A stretch of 23,270 nucleotides of DNA from assembly GCA_001179505.1 (NCBI GenBank), contig CDMY01000762.1, forward strand, positions 1-23,270, read 5' to 3'. Below, one piece after another: positions 1-9,441 of this stretch (the stretch's first letter is position 1; each line of letters opens with the position of its first letter). The notes under the pieces are model-generated. The model searched no databases, was not told where the DNA came from, and worked only from the letters and a program-made list of their open reading frames with translations. The stretch comes from Vitrella brassicaformis. Its lineage: Eukaryota; Sar; Vitrellaceae. Made by a program: the position numbers and the translations under genes.

Positions 1-66
1 TGAAGGGGTGCGGCAAAACGGGCGCTGGGGGCACCGGGGCCATCATCTGCTGCGGCATGAAGGGCA

Positions 67-1664
67 TCACCGGGTCACCGACAGGCAGCTCCACAGCCGG
101 AGGCGCCAACACACCCGCACCCTCCCCTGCCCCTCCACATCCCCTCCATCAGCAGCGCCCTGCTGCGCCTCAGACAGGGGGAACTGCGGCGTCTCCACGG
201 CCACGGCGATGGGTGGCGGGGGAGGGAGGAAATGAGCCGAGTTGGGAATGGACGGCGGCGCAAACGAGGGCGTTGGCTGCAGCTGGGGCTGAGCAACAAC
301 ACCTGCGGGGGACGCCTCACCATTGTCGGACTGGCCGATTGCTGCTGCAGGGTGAGAGAGGGGACCCACCACCACATCAGCCTCTTGCTGGTGCAGCTGC
401 TGGTGCTGCTGCTGCTGTACTCCCTGGCCCTTTTGCTGTGGCTGTGGCTCCATTGGCTGCTGCAGCTGGTCAGCCACTTGGCCGAAGTGCGGGGCATCAA
501 CGGTGTCTTCATCCACGCGATTGTTGGGGGGCGGGCTGTAGCAGCCCGGCCGATCGCCGCCCTCCGGCTGCGTGCCGAAGTACGCAACAGGCTTGAAGGC
601 GTCGCCTTGCAGCTCGACGTTCTGGCCCAACCACTGTTTGGTCTCCACAGTGGCGGCTTCCTCGGCAATCTCACCCTGCGGACACGGCTGCTGCAGAAGG
701 GGCAAGGGAGATAACAGAAGCGGCACTTTGAGAGCTGTCAGAACTGTCGTGTGTCGCGTATGTCGCTTGTCCAACCTGGTGAGTTGGCGCCTCGTCAGCA
801 GGCGGCTCCTCAGCAGCGTCATCTCCAGACAACTCGGCAGCAGCATCAGGAGGCGATGGCCCGTCCTCCGTCTGCGCCTCAACAGTCTGCAGACACACAG
901 AAAGGAATCAGAGACACAGAAACCGATGAAGGTGACAGACACGGAGGTTCTCCCGGGGCCTGCCTTCCCTTCCTGCTCACCTCGACGACGACAATCTCCG
1001 TCTGGGTCGTGGCATGACCCTTGCCCTTCGCCCCCTCCCTCCCCATGCCCTCCCTCGCAGCCTTCAGGCACTCGTCCCTCACCTTGATCAGGATCGCCAT
1101 CTCATGCTCCTTCTGCAACTTGCTCTTGACCTTCTCGGCCTCCTCCCGCAGCAACGTGTGGGGCTGCCGCGCCTCGAGCCGAGCGATGGCTTCGAGGGCC
1201 TTCCGGCACTTCTTGATCGCCTTGATGATGATGCTGAAGCTGTACTCGTGCTCCTTCAGGTACTTGAGAAGCCGCTCGTCGTCCTGCCCGGCTGACTGCC
1301 CCTCTCCGTCCTCCTTGGCCGGTGTGTCGGTGTCCTGGGGCGTCTCCTGGGCGGGGGTGCTGCTGCTGCTCTCCCCTGACGCTGGCTCTTGGTCGAGGCC
1401 CGGCTCGTGTTCGGGGCCTTGGTGCTCAGGCTCGTTTGCTGGGGCGAGGGCATCCGGGACGGCCTGGGAGGGCTGGTGTGCGGGCGATGCTGGCGGGGCG
1501 GCCTCTGACTTGTTCTGAAGGGCACAGAGACCACAGCAACAGAGGCGTGGGGACGGTCAGAATGTCGGTCTCGCAAATGGTGCATTCCCCGCCTGACTTG
1601 CCCCCCTGCTCACCTTCTTCTTGTTCTTTTTCTTGCCGTTCTTGCGACTCCCGTCTGATGGCAT
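67..1664 (-). CDS. Lys/Gln/Pro-rich coiled-coil protein, left paralogue, frameshifted near 3' end
   Basis: Four exons: 1614-1664, 981-1514, 776-886 and 67-690; all splice phases are 0. The product is 439 aa as read. It opens with a short Lys/Asn-rich basic stretch (MPSDGSRKNGKKKNKKK), then an acidic Pro/Gln/Ser region, then a charged helical segment (from DERLLKYLKEHEYSF through LEARQPHTLLREEAEKVK), an Ala/Glu/Pro linker, and a Gln/Pro-rich C-terminal half. It is the paralogue of the gene at 21506-23270, which confirms the exon boundaries. A run of four C at 124-127 is five in the other copy; the one-base loss changes the last 20 or so residues and gives a stop at 67-69, while the out-of-frame sequence downstream still matches the paralogue at protein level. 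It may be a young pseudogene, a truncated allele or a base-calling error. The charged helix is faintly reminiscent of Caprin/PYM-type RNA-binding-protein helices, but I do not assign a function. It shares a divergent promoter with the F-box-like gene. Confidence 0.75.
436..447 (-). repeat. CCACAG (Pro-Gln) repeat, 2 units, left copy
   Basis: On the minus strand two CCACAG units encode PQPQ. The same site in the right paralogue (22735-22770) has six units, so this coding minisatellite has changed length since the duplication. Confidence 0.8.
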
Positions 1665-1948
1665 GGCTTGGCTCTCCTCTCTAATGGGTCAGAGCCGTCG
1701 GAGCCTCTGCTTGCACCAGAAGGACAGAGGGGAATAGGAAAGTGATTTTCAACAGCAAAGCTCCTTCTCCTCTGCGTGGGCTGATGAGAAGAGCTGACTT
1801 CAGATTTTCAACAGGCAAAGCTCCTCCTCTCAGATTTTCAACGGCAAAGCTCGTGCGTTGAAAGCTCGCACGTCGTGCACGACCGCTCATCGTCCTCCTC
1901 CTCGCTCGCATCACCCTCTCCATCTAGCGAGAGGGTGCGCCGCTCGGA
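1665..1948. promoter_or_regulatory. Divergent promoter between left paralogue and F-box-like gene
   Basis: This is a 284-bp gap between two head-to-head start codons. It holds three imperfect copies of a roughly 21-bp element (GATTTTCAACRGCAAAGCTC-like) at 1744-1764, 1803-1824 and 1833-1853. The right paralogue has a single copy at 21424-21443, at an equivalent upstream position, so the element is probably functional or part of the core promoter. I see no clear TATA box. Confidence 0.6.
1744..1853 (-). repeat. Three tandem promoter repeats (GAGCTTTGCNGTTGAAAATC type)
   Basis: The units lie at 1744-1764, 1803-1824 and 1833-1853 and differ by one or two bases. In gene sense each reads GAGCTTTGC, one or two variable bases, then GTTGAAAATC. 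Only the unit nearest 1853 has a direct counterpart in the other arm, so the other two look like an expansion specific to the left copy. Confidence 0.75.
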
Positions 1949-3823
1949 ATGCTGAGCCGCGTGCCAACTGACTGGCTCATGTTCTTGATATGCAGAGTCC
2001 TGCCGAGCGCCTTGGTCTTCCGGTACGCTTCAAGCATGCCTGCAAGGCCTTACCAGACGACATGAGTCTATTGCGGTGCATGTGTGATGCAGGCTGAGTG
2101 GCGTCTGCAAGGAGTTTCATCGCATCTGCTGCCGTGTCACACATGTGATGAAACTCGTCATCGCGGGGAACGAGAGGCCAATCAAGGCGACACTCACCAG
2201 CGGCAACCTCATCGCGCTCACAGGCAGCTACCACTACTTCGCTGACGCATGGGGAGGCAACGCAAGATCAAGGGGTCTCATCCGCCGCCTAATCGAGGGA
2301 AGCCGAGTGAGTCAACTCGTCATAGCGGGCCACCTCATCCGCTCTGAGGTGACTGGGCTGCTGAGACGCTTCACAGCTCGTGTGGCCGGCCAGGAGCCGG
2401 ACCACTCCCTGACGCAGCTCCGGTGCGCCGCTCGGTGCATCCCATTTGTGATGAGCCACATCAAGGACAGCAACGCGGCTGCATCGATGAGTAGCCTCAA
2501 GTGGGTCAGGATGGAAGGGCGTTTAGCGAGGGGGCAGCTGGAGATCATGGCCCGCAACCTGCCGACGTTACAGGGCATTCGAGCATCGTATTCAGGTAGG
2601 GGATAGATAGGCTGGGATGCATGGATGGGCAATCTTTGCTTACTCGTTGGTTGTGTGGTGGCTTTGTTCGCAGAGGACTTGATTGAGGACAACGTGTTGA
2701 GGCTTTTCCCGAGTCTGACACATCTCGAGGTATGCGATCCAATGCAATGCCCACGGAGAGCCGGCAAGCTTGATGTGTGCATATGGTTGTCCTTCCTTGG
2801 TCAGATTGACGTCCTGCCGTTATGGGCGTTGCGTTTCATCTGCACCGGCCCCTCGACCACGCGAGCAGCCGAACTGCTCACCTTCGTGGGCTTCCAGACG
2901 ATGCTAACGGCGACCACTGCCACATTCCTGCGCGACATGCCGCAACCAAGGTCTGACCTGACGTTGCCACAGACAGGTTGACACACGTGGGTATGTGTGG
3001 TGTGTCCTCACTTGTGTCGATGCGTCCCTCTTCCTTCCTTCAGGCGTCTGAGTCGCGTGACCAAGGTGTCGTTCGTTCGTGTCGACGCCCGGGGGCAGGT
3101 ACTCCGCATTCTGGCCGGCTTCCTCCCCTCCCTAGAACACCTCACATGGTGTCGTGTCGATGCCGTGCCTGATGACGAGTCCGACGAGGACGAGCTGCCA
3201 CACAAACGACGCCGGACGACAGAGCACCCACAGCCAAGTGTGGCATCGGCCTCGGCATCGGCTTCCCCTGGTGGCCGTCGGTCGGCGCCGGTAGCTGCTG
3301 CAGTGGAGGGGCCCATGATAAGGAGACTGCATCTCTGGCTGGACTTTGCGACGTCGTGCTGCACAGTGGCCGAGGTGGGAAGGAAGAAACGCTTCCGCGC
3401 GGCACATCTGGCACATCTGTAGTCGTGTTCTCTCTTGTCCAGGCACTTCGAAGTGTGTCGCGGCATCCCCTGCTGCAGGGCGTGGAGCTGCTGAGGGTGG
3501 GGGGGTCATGGCACCACAAGGGGGCTGAGGTGCTCCCAGCGGTGCCCTGCCGGCAGCAGGAGACGGTCACCCTAGGCAAGCGCGGACGACAGGAGGGGAC
3601 GTCGTCGTCGAGTGCTGCCGGCGAGCCATCTGCACCGTGCGGCCTCTGCACCATCGGGCCGCTTCAGCAGCTGGCGTATCTCAAGGGGGTTGTGTTTGAC
3701 ATGCCCTGCCTGGGAGGGGCGGCAGCAGCTGCATGGAGGGCGAGGGTGAGGGGCCAGCTGCCGGCCGTATCGGCGGTGCGGTACAAAGATAGCTATGCGT
3801 TGAGACAGAACCGGCCTGCATGA
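1949..3823 (+). CDS. F-box-like / leucine-rich protein
   Basis: Six exons: 1949-2022, 2093-2595, 2674-2729, 2805-2950, 3044-3374 and 3443-3823 (496 aa). The start is the first ATG after an in-frame TAG at 1925-1927. Joining exons 1 and 2 gives an F-box-like N terminus: VPTDWLMFLICRVLPSALVF followed by RLSGVCKEFHRICCRVTHV. This fits the pattern Pro-x-Asp, a Leu/Ile-rich helix, then VCKxF. The rest has irregular Leu-rich stretches such as VSQLVIAGHLI, FPSLTHLE, LPSLEHLTW and LLQGVELLRV, like degenerate leucine-rich repeats, interrupted by an acidic-basic insert (DDESDEDELPHKRRR) in exon 4. F-box proteins bind Skp1 and choose substrates for SCF ubiquitin ligases; that role is inferred. The third intron (2730-2804, 75 nt) contains no stop and keeps frame, so its removal rests on its splice-site look and on repeat continuity. 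Confidence 0.75.
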
Positions 3824-4496
3824 CATGATCAGATGGATGGTGGCCCGCTGCGTAGACTGGACGAATGAGAGGCTGTCTAATGCGTGGGGTGGTTGTGTGG
3901 ACGAGCTTCGGATACACGGCATTCATTGTATGGGTTAGTCGGGCTGTACATATCCACGAATGACATGCATTGCAACACGTGAGTGGAAGGAAGAAACCAC
4001 CGACCGCAGTGAGTATCGACACCAAAGATAGATACGTCACGTCGGCCCACGAATGCCCTCATGCCAGGCACACAAACACATGACATGCAGCCATGCAATG
4101 CATGCATCTGTTAACCATCCTTCCTCCACAAAGTTGAGGTACACGCACGAGGGGCCCCACCGACATCATCCGATCTGATCTGAGCTGTACACATATTTGG
4201 TCGGCTATGTGTCCGTCCGTCCGTCACGGCCATAATCAGTGGGACAGACAACATTATCGTCTTCTGCGCCCACTGGTCCTCCATACCTGCACCATGCATG
4301 CCATGCCATGATGCCTGTGTTACAGCATGCCGGACACCCTGGCCGGCCTCGTTCGTTTACCTCTGCCTGCAGTGTGGTCTGGGTGGTGAAGCTGTCTTTG
4401 CGCATAACGGTCCGCAGGAACTCGGTGCAACACTGACACACGACACACATCGATCACACGACATCCGAAGGGCGTGCTTATGCTGTGTCCACACAT
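3824..4496. other. Tail-to-tail intergenic region
   Basis: This 673-bp gap lies between two converging genes and should hold both 3' UTRs. It contains short palindromic ATGCATGC-like stretches near 4090-4110 and 4290-4320 and a CCGT run at 4211-4223. I see no credible coding exon and no tRNA-like fold. Confidence 0.6.
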
Positions 4497-5420
4497 TCAT
4501 TCGCTGACCACAGCGATGACCATTCCGAGGAAGACGGCGACGCAGAACAGCCCAATGGTCAGCGAAAACCCTATCTTGCTCTGGCTGTCCACAGCTGCAC
4601 ACACACACACACACACACGCCACACACACAACACACTCGATGCCCACTCTCTCCTCGCCTCTGTGTGTGTTGGGCATGCGATGTGTGTGGATGAGTCTGT
4701 CAGTCTGTCAGTCAGCCAGTCTCACTTAGTTGGCATGACACGCCGGTGTATGGGTGTCTGCAGAAGCACTGCGAGTCCTCACATATCCCCCGGCCCTCCA
4801 CACACGGGGGGCTGCACTGGTGGGGGTCCTCCACCGCCGATGCCTTGTCGCCACCCGCTGCTGCACTAGTACTGGTAGGGGCCGGCTGCTGCTCGTCCTG
4901 CTGGGTGTGGTGCGCGTGTGTTGTGTGGCGCCGGATGGTAGAGAGGGCTGTGTTGGCGGGGGCAGAGAGAACCACAGGCTCTGAAGGGTTATCCGACAGA
5001 AGGCACACACACATGTTTATGCTATTCCCTCGTCACGTCTGCCTTACTTAGCATTTTGAGTACGACGACAGACGGCCTTCCCCCTCCCTCTCCCCCTCCC
5101 TCTGTCTGCTGCTGCTGCTGCCGCTGCTGCTGTTGTTGCTGCATCCGCCCTTCGTCCCCCCAGCCGCCCGTTGATGCATCGTAATCACGATACGGATGAG
5201 CAGAGGCCGGCTCGACGCGATAGCCGTACCCATACTCATGGTCAAAGTCACTCCCGTCCGCAGCCTCCCGTCTGCGCCAGTCGATGGAAGAAGTGACAGC
5301 TCCACAGTGCAAGCACAATAGCAACGTGAGCACCGGCAGCAGAGGGTGCGAGTAGCGCCACGGGTGGCCAGGGCTGCTCTTGCGGCTGGTGGCCGAGGGG
5401 ATGGTGGGGTGAGATCTCAT
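4497..5420 (-). CDS. Single-EGF-domain membrane protein with signal peptide
   Basis: Three exons: 5048-5420, 4726-4980 and 4497-4594 (241 aa). Both junctions are phase 1 and restore one continuous frame. A hydrophobic signal segment (HPLLPVLTLLLCLHCGAV) lies near residues 25-45. Then come a Tyr/Asp-rich stretch, a poly-Gln run, and a Ser/Thr/Pro linker. One EGF-like module has six cysteines at about 180, 184, 191, 196, 198 and 207 (ending CFCRHPYTGVSC). Exon 3 supplies a transmembrane helix (FSLTIGLFCVAVFLGMVIAV) and the chain ends only two or three residues later, so the cytosolic tail is almost absent. Expected topology is type I with the EGF module outside or in the secretory lumen. An in-frame ATG at 5540 would add 40 residues ahead of the signal sequence; I prefer 5420. 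EGF membrane proteins occur among apicomplexan microneme adhesins, but the missing tail makes that role uncertain. Confidence 0.8.
4598..4618. repeat. (CA)n microsatellite in intron
   Basis: This is an uninterrupted CA tract on the plus strand. It is a TG tract in gene sense, directly before the acceptor of the last EGF-gene exon at 4594. Confidence 0.95.
5107..5146 (-). repeat. CAG/CAA trinucleotide run encoding poly-Gln
   Basis: On the minus strand this encodes MQQQQQQRQQQQQ within exon 1 of the EGF protein. It is low complexity and likely variable in length. Confidence 0.85.
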
Positions 5421-5725
5421 GGGTGGGGATTCATCTACTTCACGAGTTTGCGACGAAGCTGCATCCGCTGGCAAAGGGGATGAACACGGCCGGTCGGGGG
5501 AGGGGTGGAAAGGCCTTCTGCGCATCCTCAGTGGTGCCATCGCTCATTCTCACTGCCAAAAGTGGAAAATCACCACAGACAACGCCGCGGTTGCTGATTG
5601 CGTCTTCCACAAAGCTGCTACGTCCTCCTTGACGCCTTCTTCGCCTGAAAGCGATCCATCTCGTTGCGAGCTTAGTTTCCTTTCCAAAGAGCAGCCGTCA
5701 AAAAGATCAGGCCTCGCGAGTTGTC
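5421..5725. promoter_or_regulatory. Divergent promoter, EGF gene / mitochondrial-type gene
   Basis: This is the 305-bp head-to-head gap between the preferred starts at 5420 and 5726 (185 bp if the EGF gene begins at 5540). It lacks the CA/TG repeats seen in introns. No confident core element is visible. Confidence 0.45.
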
Positions 5726-8514
5726 ATGCACCCCCGTCGTGTAGCGATACAGCAGCTGCCTCATCTGCCAGTGCCATCAGGGCTGGGAGCCGCGTGCAGA
5801 GGAGTGTGGTCGTCGGCACCGCGCCATGCAGTGGCAGGCGGTGGGGGCCGTGTGCGTCATTATCACAACTTCAGTGTGGACATTGGCCCGGTGCCCATCG
5901 ACGTGACCATCCAGCCGCTGCAGCTCTTCTCCGTCAAGGGAGAGGGATCTGCCGAACACGTCATGAAGGTCAGAAAGAAAGGACTCTCAGAGGGGAGGGA
6001 GGAAGACAGAGGCACACACACACACACACACACACACAGACAGCCAGCCGCCGCAGCACAGACCGCCTTCCTTCCACCCGCCCTGATCCTTCCTGTGCGT
6101 GTCTGGTATGTGTGTGTGCAGATGGTTCAGGACGATCAGCCCAAGATGGTGCTGTTGTCCATCGACGATGACATGTACGACGTCATATCCCGCTCGTTCA
6201 ACAGAGGGGTGAGGCAACGAGCCAGCCACCAGACCACGCCATGCCACCTGGCAAAGGGAAGATCCCACCCTGCCTGTGTTTGTCGATTGCGTCTGCCTGC
6301 ACAGGATCTCTTTGCAGCTGGTTATACAGAGCCGGTGAGTGAGTGAAGGGTTGATTGACTGACGCAGACAGACAGACAGACAGACAGGACCATTCCATTC
6401 CCCCACCCACTCGCCCATCCATTGTGTGTGTGGTGGTTTCTTTGTGTTGTGCCTTTCTTTGTTTCTTTGTTTGTGCCTCTATCTATCTATGTATAATAGA
6501 TCTTTGTGGTGATGCAGCGTGTGCAGGGTGCGTGGATCCCCACCATCCAGCGCTGCCTCCTCGACAAGATACCCCATTTCTGCATCGTCAGGGGACAGGA
6601 AGTACGTACACTAATCACAGCACACCGAAGCAAAGACAAGACAAGACGGACGGGAGGGAGGGATGGCAACACTAAGGCTGCCTGGGAGGCTGACGCACCA
6701 CGGACAGACAGACGGACAGACAGACAGACAAACACATGCCCTCACCAGAGTGGAGTGCCTGTCCTGTGTGTGTTGTGTTGTGTGATGTGTGCAGAAAGCC
6801 ATGATGTCGGTCTTTTCCAACCTCTCCTTCAAGCCGAAAGAAGTCGCGGTAAGCCACACACCCCCCTTCCCCCCACCCCCCCCCCTTCCCACCCCTCCGT
6901 CCGTCCAGCGAACTGTCGAGCACCCAACGGGCTGGGCTGACGCATGGCGTGGCGTGGTGTGTGTATGTGTGGCTGCCCTGCACACAGGTCCAGTGGCTCA
7001 CTATGCTCCTTAAAAGAATGCCCTTCTTGCTTGTAAGACAAGACACACACTTTGACTAAATTGGGTGGGTCGTGTATCGTCCCCCCCCTCCGTCTCTGTC
7101 GATGTGTGTGTGTTTGTGTGTGTGCAGCCGCGTCTTCACGAGTACTTCAACGCCAGGTGGTTTCGCAAGTACGCCCCCACCATCTACAGGGCCCAGTTCA
7201 AAGAAGAGTAAGCAAACCACTCAACATACCAACCCACCTCATCTCATGCAATTCACGACAACACACAGACAGGACAGGACACGCCTTATCAGTCTGACTG
7301 CCGGTTGTCTGACTGTCTGTCTGCCTCAGCTGCGAGTACATGTGCGTCAAGGCGCACCACTTCATCCGCCATGCGGTGCTCGCCGGCCTCAACCCCAGGA
7401 AATGCCCTCCCATGGAAACCGAATTCGGAGAAAAGTCACACACACACACACACACTGACTGTGGCGATGGACGGATGGATGGATGTATGTACTGGATGCA
7501 TCCATCAATCAGGGTGATCCTCCGTAAGAATGACCGTGTGTTGCTGGTGTGTCACGGCGAGGACTTTCCCCTCCTCAGCGCCAACCTCCCCCTCTACCTC
7601 AGCAAAAGTACACACAGACACGATGCACACACACAGCAAGCAAAGCAAAGCAGAGCAAAATGTGAAGGAAGCAAGGAACGAATCTCCGTGCCTCCCTGTG
7701 TGTGCGTACTGCCTGCTGCCATCCATTTATCCATCCATCAGTGCAACTCCACGAGCCCAACATGAAGCGCGTGAAGCTCATGGACGCCCCGGTGCGAACA
7801 CATGTGCAATGGCTGCCATGGCATGACTCAACCAACGAAAGTACCGAGACCGACCGTCATTCATTGTGTTGTGTATTGTGTGTGTAGGCCAGCGGCAGAG
7901 CTTACTGGACGCACTTTGTCTACGTGTACCTGCCCAACGCCTACTTGGCGCTGTAAGCAAACACACACACACCAATCAACCAGCCAACCATCCAGGAGCG
8001 CGCTCACCTTACCTTGCACCCCTCAATGCGCCTGCCTTTCTCCCTCCCTCCCTCCCTGTCTGTCTGCCTGTCTGTTTGTCTGGCATCTGTGTGTCTGCAG
8101 TGGCATAATATCTCTGATCACCACAGGGTACTGGAGCTTCTACGGTACGGTCATCAGGCCAACCAAACTCCACATCGGTCAGGAAACACACCATCCCAAC
8201 ACACACACACACACACACCGTGCGGCAGTCATATATTCGCTCATTGCCTGCCTGCCGCCCCGTGTGGTGTGTGCAATCCAATCCAATGATCAGGTGGCAA
8301 CCGTATGTTGGAGGAGGAGCTTGTAGCGTTCGATTCGCAGCAGAACTACGCGGCGCGCAGCCTGGGTGTGCGTGTGCCCGAGATAAGGGAAGACGCCGAG
8401 AAGGAGAGCAAGGTGGACAAGCGGCACTTCATAGACAAGACCCGGGAGGAGGAGAAGATCGAGTACATGGGCAACTGGCCATTCAGATGGGAAAGGGACC
8501 TATCCAGGGACTGA
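5726..8514 (+). CDS. Conserved-looking mitochondrial-type membrane protein, 13 exons
   Basis: Exons: 5726-5968, 6122-6208, 6305-6334, 6500-6601, 6795-6848, 6988-7032, 7128-7207, 7330-7434, 7513-7607, 7742-7791, 7888-7952, 8101-8177 and 8294-8514 (417 aa). Every junction is GT-AG and phase-consistent. I do not recognise the family. The first 51 residues hold no Asp or Glu and are rich in Arg, Ala, Gly and His (start MHPRRVAIQQLPHL; RVRHYHNFS near 42-50), as expected of a mitochondrial presequence. The middle is well-ordered sequence with two hydrophobic helices (for example VQWLTMLLKRMPFLL, about 173-187). A likely membrane span covers about 307-330 (YLPNAYLALGIISLITTGYW). The C terminus is charged and soluble, ending WPFRWERDLSRD. 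It could be an alveolate-specific subunit of an inner-membrane complex, which is only a guess. Exon 3 is just 30 nt. Confidence 0.8.
6013..6038. repeat. (CA)n microsatellite, intron 1 of mitochondrial-type gene
   Basis: CA tract in the 5' half of the intron; a TG-rich tract (TATGTGTGTGTGCAG) ends the same intron. Confidence 0.95.
7437..7454. repeat. (CA)n microsatellite, intron 8 of mitochondrial-type gene
   Basis: CA tract immediately after the donor site at 7435. Confidence 0.9.
8199..8218. repeat. (CA)n microsatellite, intron 12 of mitochondrial-type gene
   Basis: CA tract in the 5' half of the intron between exons 8101-8177 and 8294-8514. Confidence 0.9.
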
Positions 8515-8541
8515 CTGATGACTGATGACTGATGACTGATG
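8514..8541 (+). repeat. Four tandem ACTGATG heptamers at the stop codon
   Basis: Units start at 8514, 8521, 8528 and 8535; the first overlaps the stop codon TGA at 8512-8514. Because the unit is 7 nt and contains TGA, the array places a stop in all three frames. Confidence 0.9.
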
Positions 8542-9441
8542 ACTGACTAAGTTACCTACCGGGAAGAGGGCTGTGTCCCGTGCCGTGCATGTTTGTCTCT
8601 GCACAGCGTCTTTATCCGTCTCCATCCATCCAACGGTCTCTGCTTCCGTGTGTGTCGTTTGTTGTCCGCCCTTCGGTGCTGCTGCCTTTGCCATGCGCTG
8701 TGGCGGCACCCTCCGCCACACGCTGGCTGCACGTTGGGCGTGTGGTGACGTGTGTCGTGGGCGGGGAGGGTTTGACTTGGCAGCACTGCACTGCACGAGT
8801 GAGGCACGGACTGGCGATTGACAGACTGTAACATTTACAAGCCCACCGCCACCTGCATTGATTGCATGAGTTAGTTCGGAAATCATTCATTGGATCAGTA
8901 CGGTACGTGTAGCTAGTGTCCGCGAGGAATGTATAGGGCTTTGCTCATGTGCGGCCAGCCGTCAGTCTGGTTGAGGCCGATCTGGACGACGAACCATCTC
9001 CATCAGCGAAGTGCACCAACTGACTGATGGGAATGCAGCAGCCTCGAGATCGGCATCAACACAGCACAGGCGGAAGAGGCACCCAAGAGCACAGCACCCC
9101 CAGCTTTGTCAGTGACTGAAAAACGCGGCAGCCCATGCAGCCCCTCGTCTGTCTCATCTCATGTCACTCACACAACTAACTGCACACACGGCCCATAAAT
9201 CGTCACGTCATCCATCGGCTGGCTGGCCGGCCCCTTCCTTCCACTCCCTCCCTCGACAACCAAAAAGCTATCGATAGCCAGATGAACGAAGAGATATCAA
9301 TAATCAAGTCGCGCACACGTCACGTAGTCTGTCTGCAGAGGCAGGCCAGGCCAGCATGGCTGGGGCTGACCCACACAGATATCTGTCTGCATGACATGCT
9401 GTTCCCTCCCTCCCTCCCTCTCATTGATATATGGCAGTCAG
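8542..9441. other. Tail-to-tail intergenic region
   Basis: About 0.9 kb between the stop codons of two converging genes. It has no phase-consistent exon set, no recognisable protein motif and no tRNA-like fold; open frames here on both strands are short and low in complexity. It presumably holds both 3' UTRs. Confidence 0.55.

Larger units (their letters stand above)
1..1873 (-). repeat. Left arm of large inverted repeat
   Basis: Reads on the minus strand as a diverged copy of 21403-23270. Exons, introns 2 and 3 and a promoter element (gene-sense CGACGTGCGAGCTTTCAACG, here on the minus strand just above 1853) are shared. The arm runs past the window edge. The first part of exon 2 and intron 1 are the least conserved; the coiled-coil part of exon 2, intron 3 and exon 4 are the most conserved. 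Confidence 0.85.

Noticed and set aside
3824-4496. tRNA or other structured RNA gene in the intergenic gaps.
   Set aside because: No T-loop GTTCRANNC box with a matching cloverleaf was found by eye in this or the other gaps.
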